From VAZQ01 sp045811525 (GTDB lineage: Bacteria > Pseudomonadota > Alphaproteobacteria > Rhizobiales > Xanthobacteraceae): a stretch of 64,000 nt of DNA. Below, one piece after another: positions 54,045 to 62,986 of this stretch. Numbering within the stretch: position 1 is the stretch's first letter; every line of letters begins with the position of its first letter. The translations under genes and the position numbers were made by a program. The DNA lies in contig JBJMTV010000016.1 of assembly GCA_045811525.1 (NCBI GenBank), positions 1-64,000 on the forward strand. The letters run 5' to 3'. The notes under the pieces were generated by a model. It made no database searches and was not told the origin of the DNA. It saw only the letters and a list, made by a program, of their open reading frames with translations.

Positions 54045-55235
54045 TCAGGCTACGACCCTGGCCTCCGGCACGCCTGAGACGGTCGTGTCAGGAAAAGCCT
54101 GCTGCAGGCGCGGATAAACCTCGCGCGCAAAGCACCTGATCCCGCGCACCGTCTCCTCGTGCTCGAGAAATCCGGCCTGTCCCATGATCAGCAGATGACC
54201 GAAACCACCGACGTGCTCGTACATGCGCCGGATCTGGTCGAACACCTGGTCGGGAGTGCCCGCAAACATCAGGCCCGCTTGAATTGCTTTCTCGACCGTC
54301 GCGTTCGCGCGATTGGCGGCATGCTGATCAACGGCCGCGCCGCGCAGGACCTGCGCATAGACCGAAGTCGGCATGTATCCCGGCGGATAACAGAACTGCT
54401 GCGGCACCTTGTTCGCGGTCATGTACCACAACAGCTTCTCGGCTCCGGCATGTGCCTCGCGCTCGCTCGAGCCGGCGTAGACAAGGGCAGCATAGGCTAA
54501 CCGGTGCACCGGAACCTCGCTGCCGCGGCCGGCGTCACGCCACCCCTTGCGGTAGGCGTCGAAAATAGCCGGTGTGCCGCTGTAGCCCGTGAGGAAGGTC
54601 GCCTGCACATAGCCGCGTCCGCCGACCCGTCCTGCCCCGCCGGGAGTGGTGGTCGAGATCCAGATCGGCGGGTGTGGCTGCTGATAGGGCCGTGGCCAGA
54701 CATTGATGTTGCGGTGATGGAAGAAGCGCCCTTCATGGCTGACGGGGCCATCGTGACTGGTCCACGCCTTGATGATGAGGTCGATTGCCTCCCACTGGCG
54801 CTCGTTCATCCGCACGGGATTGCTGTTCGCGGGCAGCACTTCGTAGGGCACGCCGCGCACGAACCCGCATTCCAGACGCCCCTTCGAGAGCATGTCGACC
54901 ATGGCCATCTCCTCGGCCACCCGGACGGGTTGCCGGCGATTGGCGACGGGGTTGCCGAGGATCAACAGCCGCGCCTTCTTGGTGAGGCGTGCGAGCGCTG
55001 CGAGCACCAGCGGCGCCGCCGGGTCGACGCAGGTTGCTGTCTGATGATGCTCATTGAGCATGATCTCGACGCCTTCATCCTCGGCGATGAGCCACTCGTC
55101 GATGTAGCGGTCGTAGAGGCGAGCGCCCTTTTCCGGATCGTAAAGTCGACTGGGAAGCGACACGCGAATGGATTCGTACTCATCCGCAGGCGGAAGGTAG
55201 GGGTAGGCGTTCTCGCTGAAGTGCCACGCTTTCAT
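54045..55235 (-). CDS. Luciferase-like (LLM) flavin-dependent oxidoreductase
   Basis: About 396 residues of the bacterial-luciferase-like monooxygenase fold: FSENAYPYLPPADEYESIRV at the start, MLNEHHQTATCVDPAAPLVL, GNPVANRRQPVRVAEEMAMVD and GTPDQVFDQIRRMYEH. Reduced flavin and O2 are expected substrates. The start is set at 55235, 12 bases after the hydrolase stop; the frame extends upstream inside that gene. Part of the MetE-like to LigB operon. Confidence 0.88.
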   Translation of the reverse strand: MKAWHFSENAYPYLPPADEYESIRVSLPSRLYDPEKGARLYDRYIDEWLIAEDEGVEIMLNEHHQTATCVDPAAPLVLAALARLTKKARLLILGNPVANRRQPVRVAEEMAMVDMLSKGRLECGFVRGVPYEVLPANSNPVRMNERQWEAIDLIIKAWTSHDGPVSHEGRFFHHRNINVWPRPYQQPHPPIWISTTTPGGAGRVGGRGYVQATFLTGYSGTPAIFDAYRKGWRDAGRGSEVPVHRLAYAALVYAGSSEREAHAGAEKLLWYMTANKVPQQFCYPPGYMPTSVYAQVLRGAAVDQHAANRANATVEKAIQAGLMFAGTPDQVFDQIRRMYEHVGGFGHLLIMGQAGFLEHEETVRGIRCFAREVYPRLQQAFPDTTVSGVPEARVVA

Positions 55236-55246
55236 GATCGCCAGCC

Positions 55247-56053
55247 TCAGCTGTTCAGGAAACGATTGATAGAGTCGAGTGTCGCTTGCGGCTGCTCGGC
55301 ATGCGGCCAATGGCCGGCGGCTGCAATGGTGTCCGTGCGCGCCTGCGGAAACAGGGCGGCATAACGCGCGAGATAATCCGCCGAGACAATGCCGTCGCTG
55401 GCGCCGCGCAGCAACAAGGCGGGCGCATTCACGCGGTGCAATCGATGCTTGAGCTTGGGATTGTGCATGTAGGGCTCCCAGGTCAGCAGAGCCAATGTCT
55501 CGGTGTTGCGGGCGACCATTTTGAGCTCTTCATCGCTCATCGAAGCCAGCTTGACCGGATTTTTTGCCGGGTCATGGAATCGCAGGCGCTCGAGCTTTTC
55601 CTGCGGCAGAGCAAAGATGTCGGCAACATCGAGTTGATCAGGGCCGCCGGTCTTGACGCCGACCGGAGCAATGAGCACCAGCCGGCGAATTCGGTCGGGC
55701 ACTTTGCTCGCGATGTCAGCGGCGATCCAGCCGCCGACCGAAAAACCGATCACATCCACTTGCGCCAATCCGCGACGCTCCATCAATTCCAGGTAGATGT
55801 GGGCGACGTCGTCGATGCTGTCGAGCCAATCCGGCAGTGAAGATTTGCCGAACCCCGGGTGCGATGGAGCAATCACCCGCCGTGACGCGGCGAGCCCTTG
55901 GAGAAACTGCAGGTCGAAGCGAACGCCCTCACCGCCATGCAGGTAGAGCAAAGGCTCCCCCTCGCCAAATTCGAACAGCTCCAGCTCGACGTCCCCCAGG
56001 CTGACCACATCCGGGGGGCTGCTGCGTGCCTCGGGGTTGCTCGCCATCGTCAC
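55247..56053 (-). CDS. Alpha/beta-fold hydrolase (meta-cleavage product hydrolase-like)
   Basis: A 268-residue hydrolase with oxyanion-hole motif LYLHGGEG, nucleophile elbow GFSVGGWIA (Ser), a lid (about 130-195), acid region LRGASDGIVSADY and a C-terminal histidine in AAGHWPHAEQP. Compatible with C-C bond hydrolases acting on extradiol-cleavage products. Its ATG overlaps the binding-protein stop upstream by four bases. Confidence 0.88.
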   Translation of the reverse strand: MTMASNPEARSSPPDVVSLGDVELELFEFGEGEPLLYLHGGEGVRFDLQFLQGLAASRRVIAPSHPGFGKSSLPDWLDSIDDVAHIYLELMERRGLAQVDVIGFSVGGWIAADIASKVPDRIRRLVLIAPVGVKTGGPDQLDVADIFALPQEKLERLRFHDPAKNPVKLASMSDEELKMVARNTETLALLTWEPYMHNPKLKHRLHRVNAPALLLRGASDGIVSADYLARYAALFPQARTDTIAAAGHWPHAEQPQATLDSINRFLNS

Positions 56054-57102
56054 TGCGCCTTGCGCTGGTAGGGGCCCAGTTCAGAATTGGCTTTCTGCGC
56101 AAACGACATGTCAATCACGTCGTCCGCCTTGATCTGCCCCGTGACCCAGCCTTGCTGGCGGAAGAAATCAAGGTCCTTCTGGATGCCGGCGGCGTTCACC
56201 TTGCCGGTAACGTCCACGGCCTGCGAGTACATCTCGCGGATCAGCTCCGGTTTCATGTTGAAGCTTTTCGCCATGACCTGTACGACGTGCTCGGACCCCG
56301 GCGCTGCGATCCGGCCATCACGCAAGGCATCATTATAGGCGCGCACACCGCGCAGCCAGCCGCGCATGAATTTCTCCGCCAGAGCTTTGCGCTGCGTGAC
56401 AAATTTTTCGCTGAAGAAGATCACCGAGATTTGCTGGTTGGGATAGAACTCGTTGGTGTCCATGAAGCGAACGCCGATGCCCGCGTTCACAGCTGTGGTC
56501 GCCTGCGGCTCGATGAGCAGGCTTCCGTCTATCCCCTTGTTCTGCAGCGCCGCGAACTGCTGCGGAAACGAGAGATAGACGGGGACCACATCCTCGAACT
56601 TGAAGCCGCCGAACTTCGCTGCCTCGTTGAGGAGCGACAGCGAGGTCACCCCTTGTGCGGCAAAGCCGATGCGCTTGCCGACCAGATCCTTGAGCGTCTT
56701 GAACTGACCGCTGTCGATTAGATCCTTACGGATGAACACGCTCTGATACCGGTAACCTTGCTCGGTATGGCCACGGTCGGCAACGATGCGAAACTTGATG
56801 CCGCGCACGAGGGCGTTCCAGAAGCCGACCGAGAGCGCGCCCGAGCCAACGTCCACCTCTCCGGTACCCAGCGGGGCGATGACCTTGGCGCCGGAATCGA
56901 GCACGATCAAATCGACATCGAGCCCCTCCTCCTTGAAGAACCCCCGGTCCTGGGCGATGTAGAACGGCGCATCGCTGGCCGAGCCGCCGGTGCCGACAGT
57001 GACCTTGTCGGCGGCTGCCGCCCCGTCCATTGCCGCAGCGCCTAGTAATCCTGCGAGCAGGGCGAGAACGCGGACATGGCAGAACGCATCGATGTGACGC
57101 AT
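56050..57102 (-). CDS. TauA/NMT1-type ABC transporter substrate-binding protein
   Basis: About 350 residues with a signal peptide (RVLALLAGLLGAAAMDGAAAA) and the type II binding fold: GGSASDAPFYIAQDRGFFKE, DLVGKRIGFAAQGVTSLSLL and PELIREMYSQAVDVTGKV-like sequence. Starting at MRHIDAF, with GGAG inside the end of the upstream gene. No ATPase or permease is adjacent, so transport partners are elsewhere. Substrate perhaps an aromatic or sulfonated acid. Confidence 0.88.
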   Translation of the reverse strand: MRHIDAFCHVRVLALLAGLLGAAAMDGAAAADKVTVGTGGSASDAPFYIAQDRGFFKEEGLDVDLIVLDSGAKVIAPLGTGEVDVGSGALSVGFWNALVRGIKFRIVADRGHTEQGYRYQSVFIRKDLIDSGQFKTLKDLVGKRIGFAAQGVTSLSLLNEAAKFGGFKFEDVVPVYLSFPQQFAALQNKGIDGSLLIEPQATTAVNAGIGVRFMDTNEFYPNQQISVIFFSEKFVTQRKALAEKFMRGWLRGVRAYNDALRDGRIAAPGSEHVVQVMAKSFNMKPELIREMYSQAVDVTGKVNAAGIQKDLDFFRQQGWVTGQIKADDVIDMSFAQKANSELGPYQRKAQ

Positions 57103-57109
57103 TGAACGC

Positions 57110-58276
57110 TCAACTCCAGAGCTGCTTGCTTGCGAGACGTGCGCCGGCCACGAGCGCCTCGAATTTGGCCCACATGATGCTCGGATGCACACGCCGATAG
57201 AACGTCCCCTGCGCAAACCCGCAGTCCGTCCCGATCATCACGTTCTCGCGCCCGAGCAGGTGGGCAAAGCGCAGCGTCCGCTCGGCAATCAGCTCGGGAT
57301 GCTCGACCACATTCGTGGCGTGGCTGATGACGCCGGGGATCAGCACCCTGCCCGGAGGCAATTTGACATCCTTCCAGACCTGCCATTCGTGCTCGTGGCG
57401 CGGATTCGCTGATTCAATCACATAGGCACCGGCGCGGACCTGCAGGATGAGATCGACGATGTCCTTCAGCGGCACATCGCTGACATGCGGTCCTGGCCAG
57501 CTGCCCCAGCAGACATGATAGCGCACGCGGTCCTCGGGGATGCCTGCGAGCGCATGATTGAGGGACTCGACGAATTTTCCGAGCCAGCGCCGATAGTCTG
57601 CGAAGCTGGCCGGCGGCACCATGCGATCGAACGCGGTAGCGGCCCGCGCGTCGTCGATCTGCAGCAGAAAGCCTGCATCGACGATCATTTTGTATTCCAC
57701 CCGCATGGCCTCGGTGACTGCCGCGAGCCACTCCTCCTCGTTCCTGTAGTGCTCGTCCTTCCTGTCGGGAAGCACGCTTGATGGTGCCACCACGGGCATG
57801 AACGCCTCGGTGACATTCTGTCGAGCGAGCGCAGCTTTGAAATTGTCGATGTCGCGCTGCACGATGGCTTGGCCGATGTATTTCACCGGTCCGACGCAGG
57901 CGACCATCTTGTCGTTGGCCATAGGCTCGCGCACATCGAGCTCGGCATAGAACTCGTTGAAGCGCGTGCGATCGGCACCGGGCGTACCCGGGCGATAGCC
58001 GGGTGGAATGGTGCGCAGCTCGAACCCGCTCAGGCGCTCGAGCACGTATTGGTTCCAGCTGATGGCCTTGCCGTACTCGCCATCGCTAACCACGTCGACG
58101 CCGATCGCGGCTTGATGGGCGACCACGTCGGCAACGGACTGCTTCAGGCAGGACTCGTAGGCAGCATGGTCGAAATCCTTCCCGCCTTGTTTCGCGCGCA
58201 TGAACTCCTGCAGCGCCGGCGGCCTGATCAGGCTGCCGACATGTGTGGTGAGTATGCGATCACGGCTGGTCTTCAT
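57110..58276 (-). CDS. MetE-like cobalamin-independent methyltransferase-family protein
   Basis: A 388-residue protein related to the C-terminal catalytic domain of MetE. It shows a start RILTTHVGSLIRPPALQEFM, the zinc ligands His-x-Cys in YHVCWGSWPG, a glutamate in ESANPRHEHE, and Cys in IGTDCGFAQ. Free-standing proteins like this are not generally methionine synthases, and being first in an aromatic-degradation operon suggests methyl transfer from a methylated or methoxylated substrate, but that is inference. Confidence 0.85.
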   Translation of the reverse strand: MKTSRDRILTTHVGSLIRPPALQEFMRAKQGGKDFDHAAYESCLKQSVADVVAHQAAIGVDVVSDGEYGKAISWNQYVLERLSGFELRTIPPGYRPGTPGADRTRFNEFYAELDVREPMANDKMVACVGPVKYIGQAIVQRDIDNFKAALARQNVTEAFMPVVAPSSVLPDRKDEHYRNEEEWLAAVTEAMRVEYKMIVDAGFLLQIDDARAATAFDRMVPPASFADYRRWLGKFVESLNHALAGIPEDRVRYHVCWGSWPGPHVSDVPLKDIVDLILQVRAGAYVIESANPRHEHEWQVWKDVKLPPGRVLIPGVISHATNVVEHPELIAERTLRFAHLLGRENVMIGTDCGFAQGTFYRRVHPSIMWAKFEALVAGARLASKQLWS

Positions 58277-58500
58277 GGCATCCCCGGCGAGCTGCTCTGG
58301 GCTTTACTCCTACAATCCAGGGCGCGAGCGCGCCAGCGCCCTATCGCCGGATGCCGCGCGGCAAGCAGGGACAAGCGCCGTCATGAGACCGATCTCTCCC
58401 GGCACGCTCTGTGCCGGCAGCCCGTTGCTCGCCTCGATAGCGGCGGCGTAGTGTCACTGTGCTCGTGCTCATCGTCGCGAACGGGTCTGCATAAGCTCTG

Positions 58501-59538
58501 ATGTCCCCTCCTGTGCCTCTCCCGCAACGCTTTCGCGATGTCATGCACCTCGACGAGGTCATGACCACGCCCTCACCGGCGCTGGTGGAAGAGCTTGGGA
58601 AAATATCCGGCGATATCATCATTCTGGGAGTAGGCGGCAAGATAGGGCCGACCCTGGCGCGGCTCGCCAAACGCGCGGCGCCGCACAAGACGGTGATCGG
58701 CGTGGCACGTTTCAGCGAGCCGGGCCTACGGGACGAGTTCACGGCAAGCGGGATCGAATGCATCAGTGCTGACCTCCTCGACCGCGACCAGGTCGAGGCG
58801 CTGCCAAAACTCGCCAATGTCGTATTCATGGCGGGGCGAAAGTTCGGATCCTCGGGCCATGAGGATCTCACCTGGGCGATGAATGCGCATGTCCCGGCGC
58901 TGGTCGCCGAAGCTTTCGCTTCATCGCGCATCATCGCCTACTCGACGGGCTGCGTTTACCCTTACGTGAACGTGCTGCAGGGCGGCGCCACTGAAAGCAC
59001 TCCCGCCACGCCACCGTCCGGCGCCTATGCCAATTCCTGCGCCGCGCGCGAAGCGATATTTCAATATTTCTCACGCATACGGCGAACCCCCGGCCGGATC
59101 ATCCGTCTCAATTATGCAATCGACATGCGTTACGGCGTGCTGCACGACGTCGCGGCCCGCGTGCTTGCGAGCGAGGCGATCGACCTCACGACAGGGCACG
59201 TCAATGTGGTCTGGCAGGGCGATGCCAACACCATAGTTCTGAGGGCGCTGGGCCACTGCACGGTGCCTACGAGCCCGCTCAACGTCAGTGGGCCTGAGAC
59301 GGTCAGTATCCGTTGGCTTGCCGAGCAGTTCGGCGCGCGGCTTGGCAAGGAGCCGGTGCTCGTCGGGACGGAATCCCCCACGGGCTGGCTGGTCAACACT
59401 GCCGAGGCGACGCGGCTCTTTGGCTACCCGAGCGTGCCGCTCCTGCAGCTCGTAGACTGGACCGCCGACTGGGTAGCGCAAGGAATGCCGAGCCTCGGTA
59501 AACCCACGCATTATGATACGCGCGATGGAAATTTCTGA
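58501..59538 (+). CDS. NAD(P)-binding SDR-type epimerase/dehydratase-like protein, catalytic lysine absent
   Basis: A 345-residue extended-SDR-like protein. The Rossmann glycine motif is ILGVGGKIGP (41-50); the active-site serine region reads YSTG (147-150) and the tyrosine is Y176 in AYANSCAARE, but position 180, where the canonical YxxxK lysine sits, is cysteine. Other SDR elements such as SGPETVSIRWLAEQFG are intact, so the gene is not obviously degraded. It may have altered chemistry or a binding role. It overlaps the GNAT gene by 26 bases. Confidence 0.82.
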   Translation: MSPPVPLPQRFRDVMHLDEVMTTPSPALVEELGKISGDIIILGVGGKIGPTLARLAKRAAPHKTVIGVARFSEPGLRDEFTASGIECISADLLDRDQVEALPKLANVVFMAGRKFGSSGHEDLTWAMNAHVPALVAEAFASSRIIAYSTGCVYPYVNVLQGGATESTPATPPSGAYANSCAAREAIFQYFSRIRRTPGRIIRLNYAIDMRYGVLHDVAARVLASEAIDLTTGHVNVVWQGDANTIVLRALGHCTVPTSPLNVSGPETVSIRWLAEQFGARLGKEPVLVGTESPTGWLVNTAEATRLFGYPSVPLLQLVDWTADWVAQGMPSLGKPTHYDTRDGNF

Positions 59539-60424
59539 GCTTCAAGTCGCGCAGAAACCGTCCTTCTCGCCGGGCGAGCTTGAGGATGCGCAGGCACTCG
59601 TTCGCGACGCCAACTGGAATCAGCTTCCTGCCGACTGGCGGCTCTTCCTCGAGCTCGGCTCCGTCTTTACCGCGCAGACAGGGGCCGGTCGGGTCGTCGC
59701 GACGGCCGCGACGTTGCCGTTTTCGCAGCTCGCCGCCAGTCGCGACAAGGCATTCGCCTGGATCAGCATGGTGCTCGTCACGCCTGAGTACCGCCGCCGC
59801 GGCATTGCCACGGTACTGATGCGCCGCGCCATGGAGGAGCTCGCCTCTCGCAATCTTCTGCCCGTGCTCGATGCCACGCCGGACGGGCGCGCCGTCTATC
59901 GCAAGCTTGGCTTCCAGGACTCATGGGGCTTTCAGCGCCTGATCCGCCGTGAGGGAGCGCAGGCGCAAGCCGGCGTGTCGGCCGGAGCAGGGGTAAGTAT
60001 CCGCTCGATCACCGACGCGGATTGGGAGGACATCTGCGCCTATGACGCCGCGGCGTTCGGAGCCGATCGTAGCGGCGTCCTTGGTGGACTGCGTGGACGC
60101 CTGCGCGCGGCTGAGCTCATTGCGGAACGTGAAGGACGGATCGCCGGGTTTCTTGTCGGCCGCGACGGGCGCGTCGCCGCACATATCGGCCCGCTGATCG
60201 CGGAGGAAGATGCGATCGCCTGCGCGCTCGCCGAACGTGCAGTCGCGGCACTACCGCGATCCGTGATTATCGATGTCGCAGACGCAAAGACGGCATTGCG
60301 TGATGTTCTGACCAGCCGCGGGTTCACGTCCGTGCGTCCATTCACGCGCATGCTGCACGGCACGTCCAGGCGGCTCGATGATGCGGAACGCACGTTCGCT
60401 GTCATCGGGCCGGAGTTTGGCTAA
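59513..60424 (+). CDS. GNAT-family N-acetyltransferase (two domains)
   Basis: A 303-residue protein with an N-terminal GNAT domain (VTPEYRRRGIATVLMRRAMEE, the acetyl-CoA motif A; LGFQDSWGFQRL) and a second GNAT-like half (GVSIRSITDADWEDICAYDA; VLTSRGFTSVRPFTRMLHG). Acceptor unknown. Translationally linked to the preceding SDR-like gene by overlap. ATG at 59513; an in-frame ATG at 59525 is equally possible. Confidence 0.88.
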   Translation: MIRAMEISELQVAQKPSFSPGELEDAQALVRDANWNQLPADWRLFLELGSVFTAQTGAGRVVATAATLPFSQLAASRDKAFAWISMVLVTPEYRRRGIATVLMRRAMEELASRNLLPVLDATPDGRAVYRKLGFQDSWGFQRLIRREGAQAQAGVSAGAGVSIRSITDADWEDICAYDAAAFGADRSGVLGGLRGRLRAAELIAEREGRIAGFLVGRDGRVAAHIGPLIAEEDAIACALAERAVAALPRSVIIDVADAKTALRDVLTSRGFTSVRPFTRMLHGTSRRLDDAERTFAVIGPEFG

Positions 60425-60496
60425 CGAGGCGCGTAACCCGACCGGGCCAAGCGCGAGTGGAACCCGGACTTCTCCGGGGTCAATCCGGAATGAACA

Positions 60497-61507
60497 TCAA
60501 TAAAGCTTAGGCGGGTGGATGGGCGGCATCTTCACCGCCTTGTCGAGAAACTCGTTGGTGTACGCGGTCTTCACGTCGTATGGCTTCTCCAGCTTGAGGT
60601 ATTCATCGACGAGCTTGTAGTCGTCGGCCATCCGGGCATCGTCGTGCCAACCGAGCGCCACCGTACGCGAGATCTCGTCATTCATCAGAATGGTGACGAG
60701 ATGCCAGTTCTCCAGCTCGTTTTTTTGCAACAGCGCACCGTTGCCCTCGACCAGTGCCGTGATGCAGGGCTCGGGCGTCTTGACGCATTCGGCAAACGCC
60801 TTCTGCGTGACTTTCACGAACTTGTCGGCCTTGTCGCGGTTCGCTTTGAGCCAGGTGCCGTTGGCGATGATTGAGTTGCCGTAGGGATTCACCCCGGCAT
60901 CTTTCCAGGCGAGGAAGCCCATGTCGCTGCCCAGCTCACGGGCGAAAACATGGTGCAGATTGAAGAACGACGTGGTCGCGTCGATGGTTTTGGCCTTGAG
61001 CGCGCTGAGCTTGGCATTGGCATCGATATTGACCCAGGTCACCGACGCCGGATCAATGCCGACCTTCTTCGCCAATGCCGGCCACATGGTGCGCGCACCG
61101 TCACCAGCCGGATTGCCGATCTTCTTGCCGGCGAGATCCTTCACGCTCTGGATGCCCGAGCTCTTGAGCCAATAAAGCCCCTGGGGCGAGTTGGCGTAGA
61201 CGTTCATTACCCCGACGGCATCGAGGCCCTTGCCGCGGAAGAGCAGCACGCCTGCCATGTCGGAGAGGCCGAGCTGGGATTGGCCGGCGCCGACCTTCTG
61301 CGCCGACATGGCCGAGCCGCGGCCGGTCTCGAAGTCGACGTCGATCCCGGCTTGTTTGTACCAGCCCATTTTCTGCGCGTAGAAATAAGGCGCATGGTCA
61401 CCGCCGGCGACCCAATTCAAGGTGAAGGTGAGCTTCTGGGCCGCGGCGGGCAAGGCGCCGAGGCAGGCGAGAACGCTGGCCGCTGCGGCTTTCGCGATCA
61501 ACTTCAT
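60497..61507 (-). CDS. NMT1/THI5-type ABC transporter substrate-binding protein
   Basis: About 336 residues with a signal peptide (AAAASVLACLGALPAAAQ) and NMT1/THI5 signatures: LTFTLNWVAGGDHAPYFYAQ, GWYKQAGIDVDFETGRGS, VKDLAGKKIGNPAGDGARTM. It resembles pyrimidine-precursor, taurine and nitrate binding proteins. GGAG sits just before the ATG. It is divergent from the DapA-like gene, and the permease and ATPase on the plus strand further right are its likely partners. Confidence 0.9.
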   Translation of the reverse strand: MKLIAKAAAASVLACLGALPAAAQKLTFTLNWVAGGDHAPYFYAQKMGWYKQAGIDVDFETGRGSAMSAQKVGAGQSQLGLSDMAGVLLFRGKGLDAVGVMNVYANSPQGLYWLKSSGIQSVKDLAGKKIGNPAGDGARTMWPALAKKVGIDPASVTWVNIDANAKLSALKAKTIDATTSFFNLHHVFARELGSDMGFLAWKDAGVNPYGNSIIANGTWLKANRDKADKFVKVTQKAFAECVKTPEPCITALVEGNGALLQKNELENWHLVTILMNDEISRTVALGWHDDARMADDYKLVDEYLKLEKPYDVKTAYTNEFLDKAVKMPPIHPPKLY

Positions 61508-61633
61508 GGTTGGCTCCGGTGTGGCGCGACATCGTGCCTCGACGTGCCGCGCATCTTGGTGATATTGGGCGGTCTTGCGCGGGACGATAGGAGGCACCCC
61601 CTAACCGTGTCAAACGCGGGCGGCCACTGAACA

Positions 61634-62695
61634 ATGGGACTGCATTGGCAGGACTGGCCGCCGCAGGTGCTCACTATGCTGCGCCGTGGCGTGGTGATCC
61701 CGGCGCATCCGCTGGCGCTCGACGCTGGCCGCAGGCTTGATGCGCGACGCCAGCGTGCCCTGACGCGCTATTATCTCGACGCGGGTGCTGGCGGCCTCGC
61801 CGTCGGCGTGCACACCACGCAGTTTGCGATCCGCGACGTCGATCTTTATCATCCAGTTCTGGAGCTTGCTATGCGCAGCGCCACCGAGTGGACGCGCAGG
61901 CAGCCGATCATGATCGCTGGATTGGCAGGCCGAACCGAGCAGGCGCAGCGCGAAGCCACGATCGCACGCGATCTCGGCTATCATGCGGGGCTGCTTTCGC
62001 TCGCCGCACTGCGCGGAGCGAGCGAGGACGAGTTGATCGGCCACGCGCGTCTGGTCGCCGCCGAGATTCCGCTGGTGGGCTTCTATCTACAGCCGGCGGT
62101 CGGCGGGCTGGTGCTGCCGGTCTCGTTCTGGCGCCGCTTTGCCGCCATCGACAATGTCGCCGCGATCAAGATTGCACCGTTCAATCGCTACCGCACGCTC
62201 GACGTCATCCGTGGCGTGTTGGAGGCGGGAGTTGCAGACCGGATTGCGCTCTATACCGGCAACGACGATCACATCGTACTGGATTTGCTGACACCGTTCA
62301 GGATGGTGCGCAACGGCAGCCTCACTACCCTGCGCATCAAGGGCGGCCTCCTCGGCCACTGGAGCGTCTGGGTGAAGAAGGCAGTCGAGCTGCTCGAGCG
62401 CATCCAGACGGCCGTTGCGACGGAAACCATCCCCGGCGACCTGCTGGCGCTCGACGCGCAGGTGACGGATAGCAATGCGGCGATCTTCGACGTGGCCAAT
62501 GATTTTCACGGGGTGATCGCGGGCTGCCACGAGATCCTGCGTCGCCAGGGTTTGCTCGAGGGCATCTGGTGTCTCAATCCGAACGAGACACTGGGACCCG
62601 GTCAGAAGCAGGAGATCGATCGGGTTTGCGCCGCTTATCCTCACCTCAACGATGATGATTTCGTGCACGCGAACCTGCAACGGTGGTTATCATAG
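61634..62695 (+). CDS. Dihydrodipicolinate synthase (DapA) family aldolase/lyase
   Basis: A 353-residue TIM-barrel protein. GVVIPAHPLALDAGR, LAVGVHTTQFAI, PLVGFYLQPAVGG (tyrosine region) and VAAIKIAPFNRYRTLDV, where IK supplies the Schiff-base lysine, support the DapA/NAL superfamily. It is longer than DapA (about 290) with a C-terminal extension. A catabolic aldolase or dehydratase is more likely than lysine synthesis; a substrate cannot be named. Confidence 0.88.
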   Translation: MGLHWQDWPPQVLTMLRRGVVIPAHPLALDAGRRLDARRQRALTRYYLDAGAGGLAVGVHTTQFAIRDVDLYHPVLELAMRSATEWTRRQPIMIAGLAGRTEQAQREATIARDLGYHAGLLSLAALRGASEDELIGHARLVAAEIPLVGFYLQPAVGGLVLPVSFWRRFAAIDNVAAIKIAPFNRYRTLDVIRGVLEAGVADRIALYTGNDDHIVLDLLTPFRMVRNGSLTTLRIKGGLLGHWSVWVKKAVELLERIQTAVATETIPGDLLALDAQVTDSNAAIFDVANDFHGVIAGCHEILRRQGLLEGIWCLNPNETLGPGQKQEIDRVCAAYPHLNDDDFVHANLQRWLS

Positions 62696-62986
62696 AAGAA
62701 AGGTGGTCCGCTCTCGTCGCACGACAGGAATATGTCGTGGCGCCGCACGGGTGGTGCCACCTCCCCCGGAAAGGGGGAGGTCGGTTTCTAGTGCGACGCG
62801 CAGCGGAGCAGTGGAAGCCGGGTGGGGGTCAGTCTTCCTGCACGACCAGCAGCCCCCCACCCCGACCCTCCCGCTTGCCGGGTGAGGGAGCGCACCGCCT
62901 TTCGTGCGAGAGAAGCGCACCACCTTTGGCGGGGAGGGAGCGCACCACCGTTTGTGCGGTGCTGCCGGCCGGAGAAGGAGCAGGAT
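62696..62986. repeat. Non-coding hairpin and tandem-repeat cluster
   Basis: Between the DapA-like and permease genes. It contains a perfect 9-bp stem with a GGAAA loop (ACCTCCCCC 62759-62767; GGGGGAGGT 62773-62781), a long 9-bp inverted repeat (GGGTGGGGG 62820-62828; CCCCCACCC 62854-62862), and three approximately 25-base units. It is plausibly a REP-like intergenic repeat and may end or attenuate transcription from the upstream gene. Confidence 0.7.
62889..62963. repeat. Three tandem 25-bp repeats
   Basis: Units begin at 62889, 62914 and 62939, each opening AGCGCACC(A/G)CC and containing a TTT stretch; spacing is exactly 25 bases. Units diverge after about 15 bases (the middle one is G-rich), so the array is old or under little constraint. 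The last unit lies 23 bases before the permease GTG. Confidence 0.75.

Noticed and set aside
60463..60478. Terminator between GNAT and NMT1-type genes
   Set aside because: Only a 5-bp stem (CCCGG/CCGGG) with no T-run on either side.
62889..62963. CRISPR array
   Set aside because: Only three imperfect head-to-tail 25-bp units without spacers, and no cas genes in the window.
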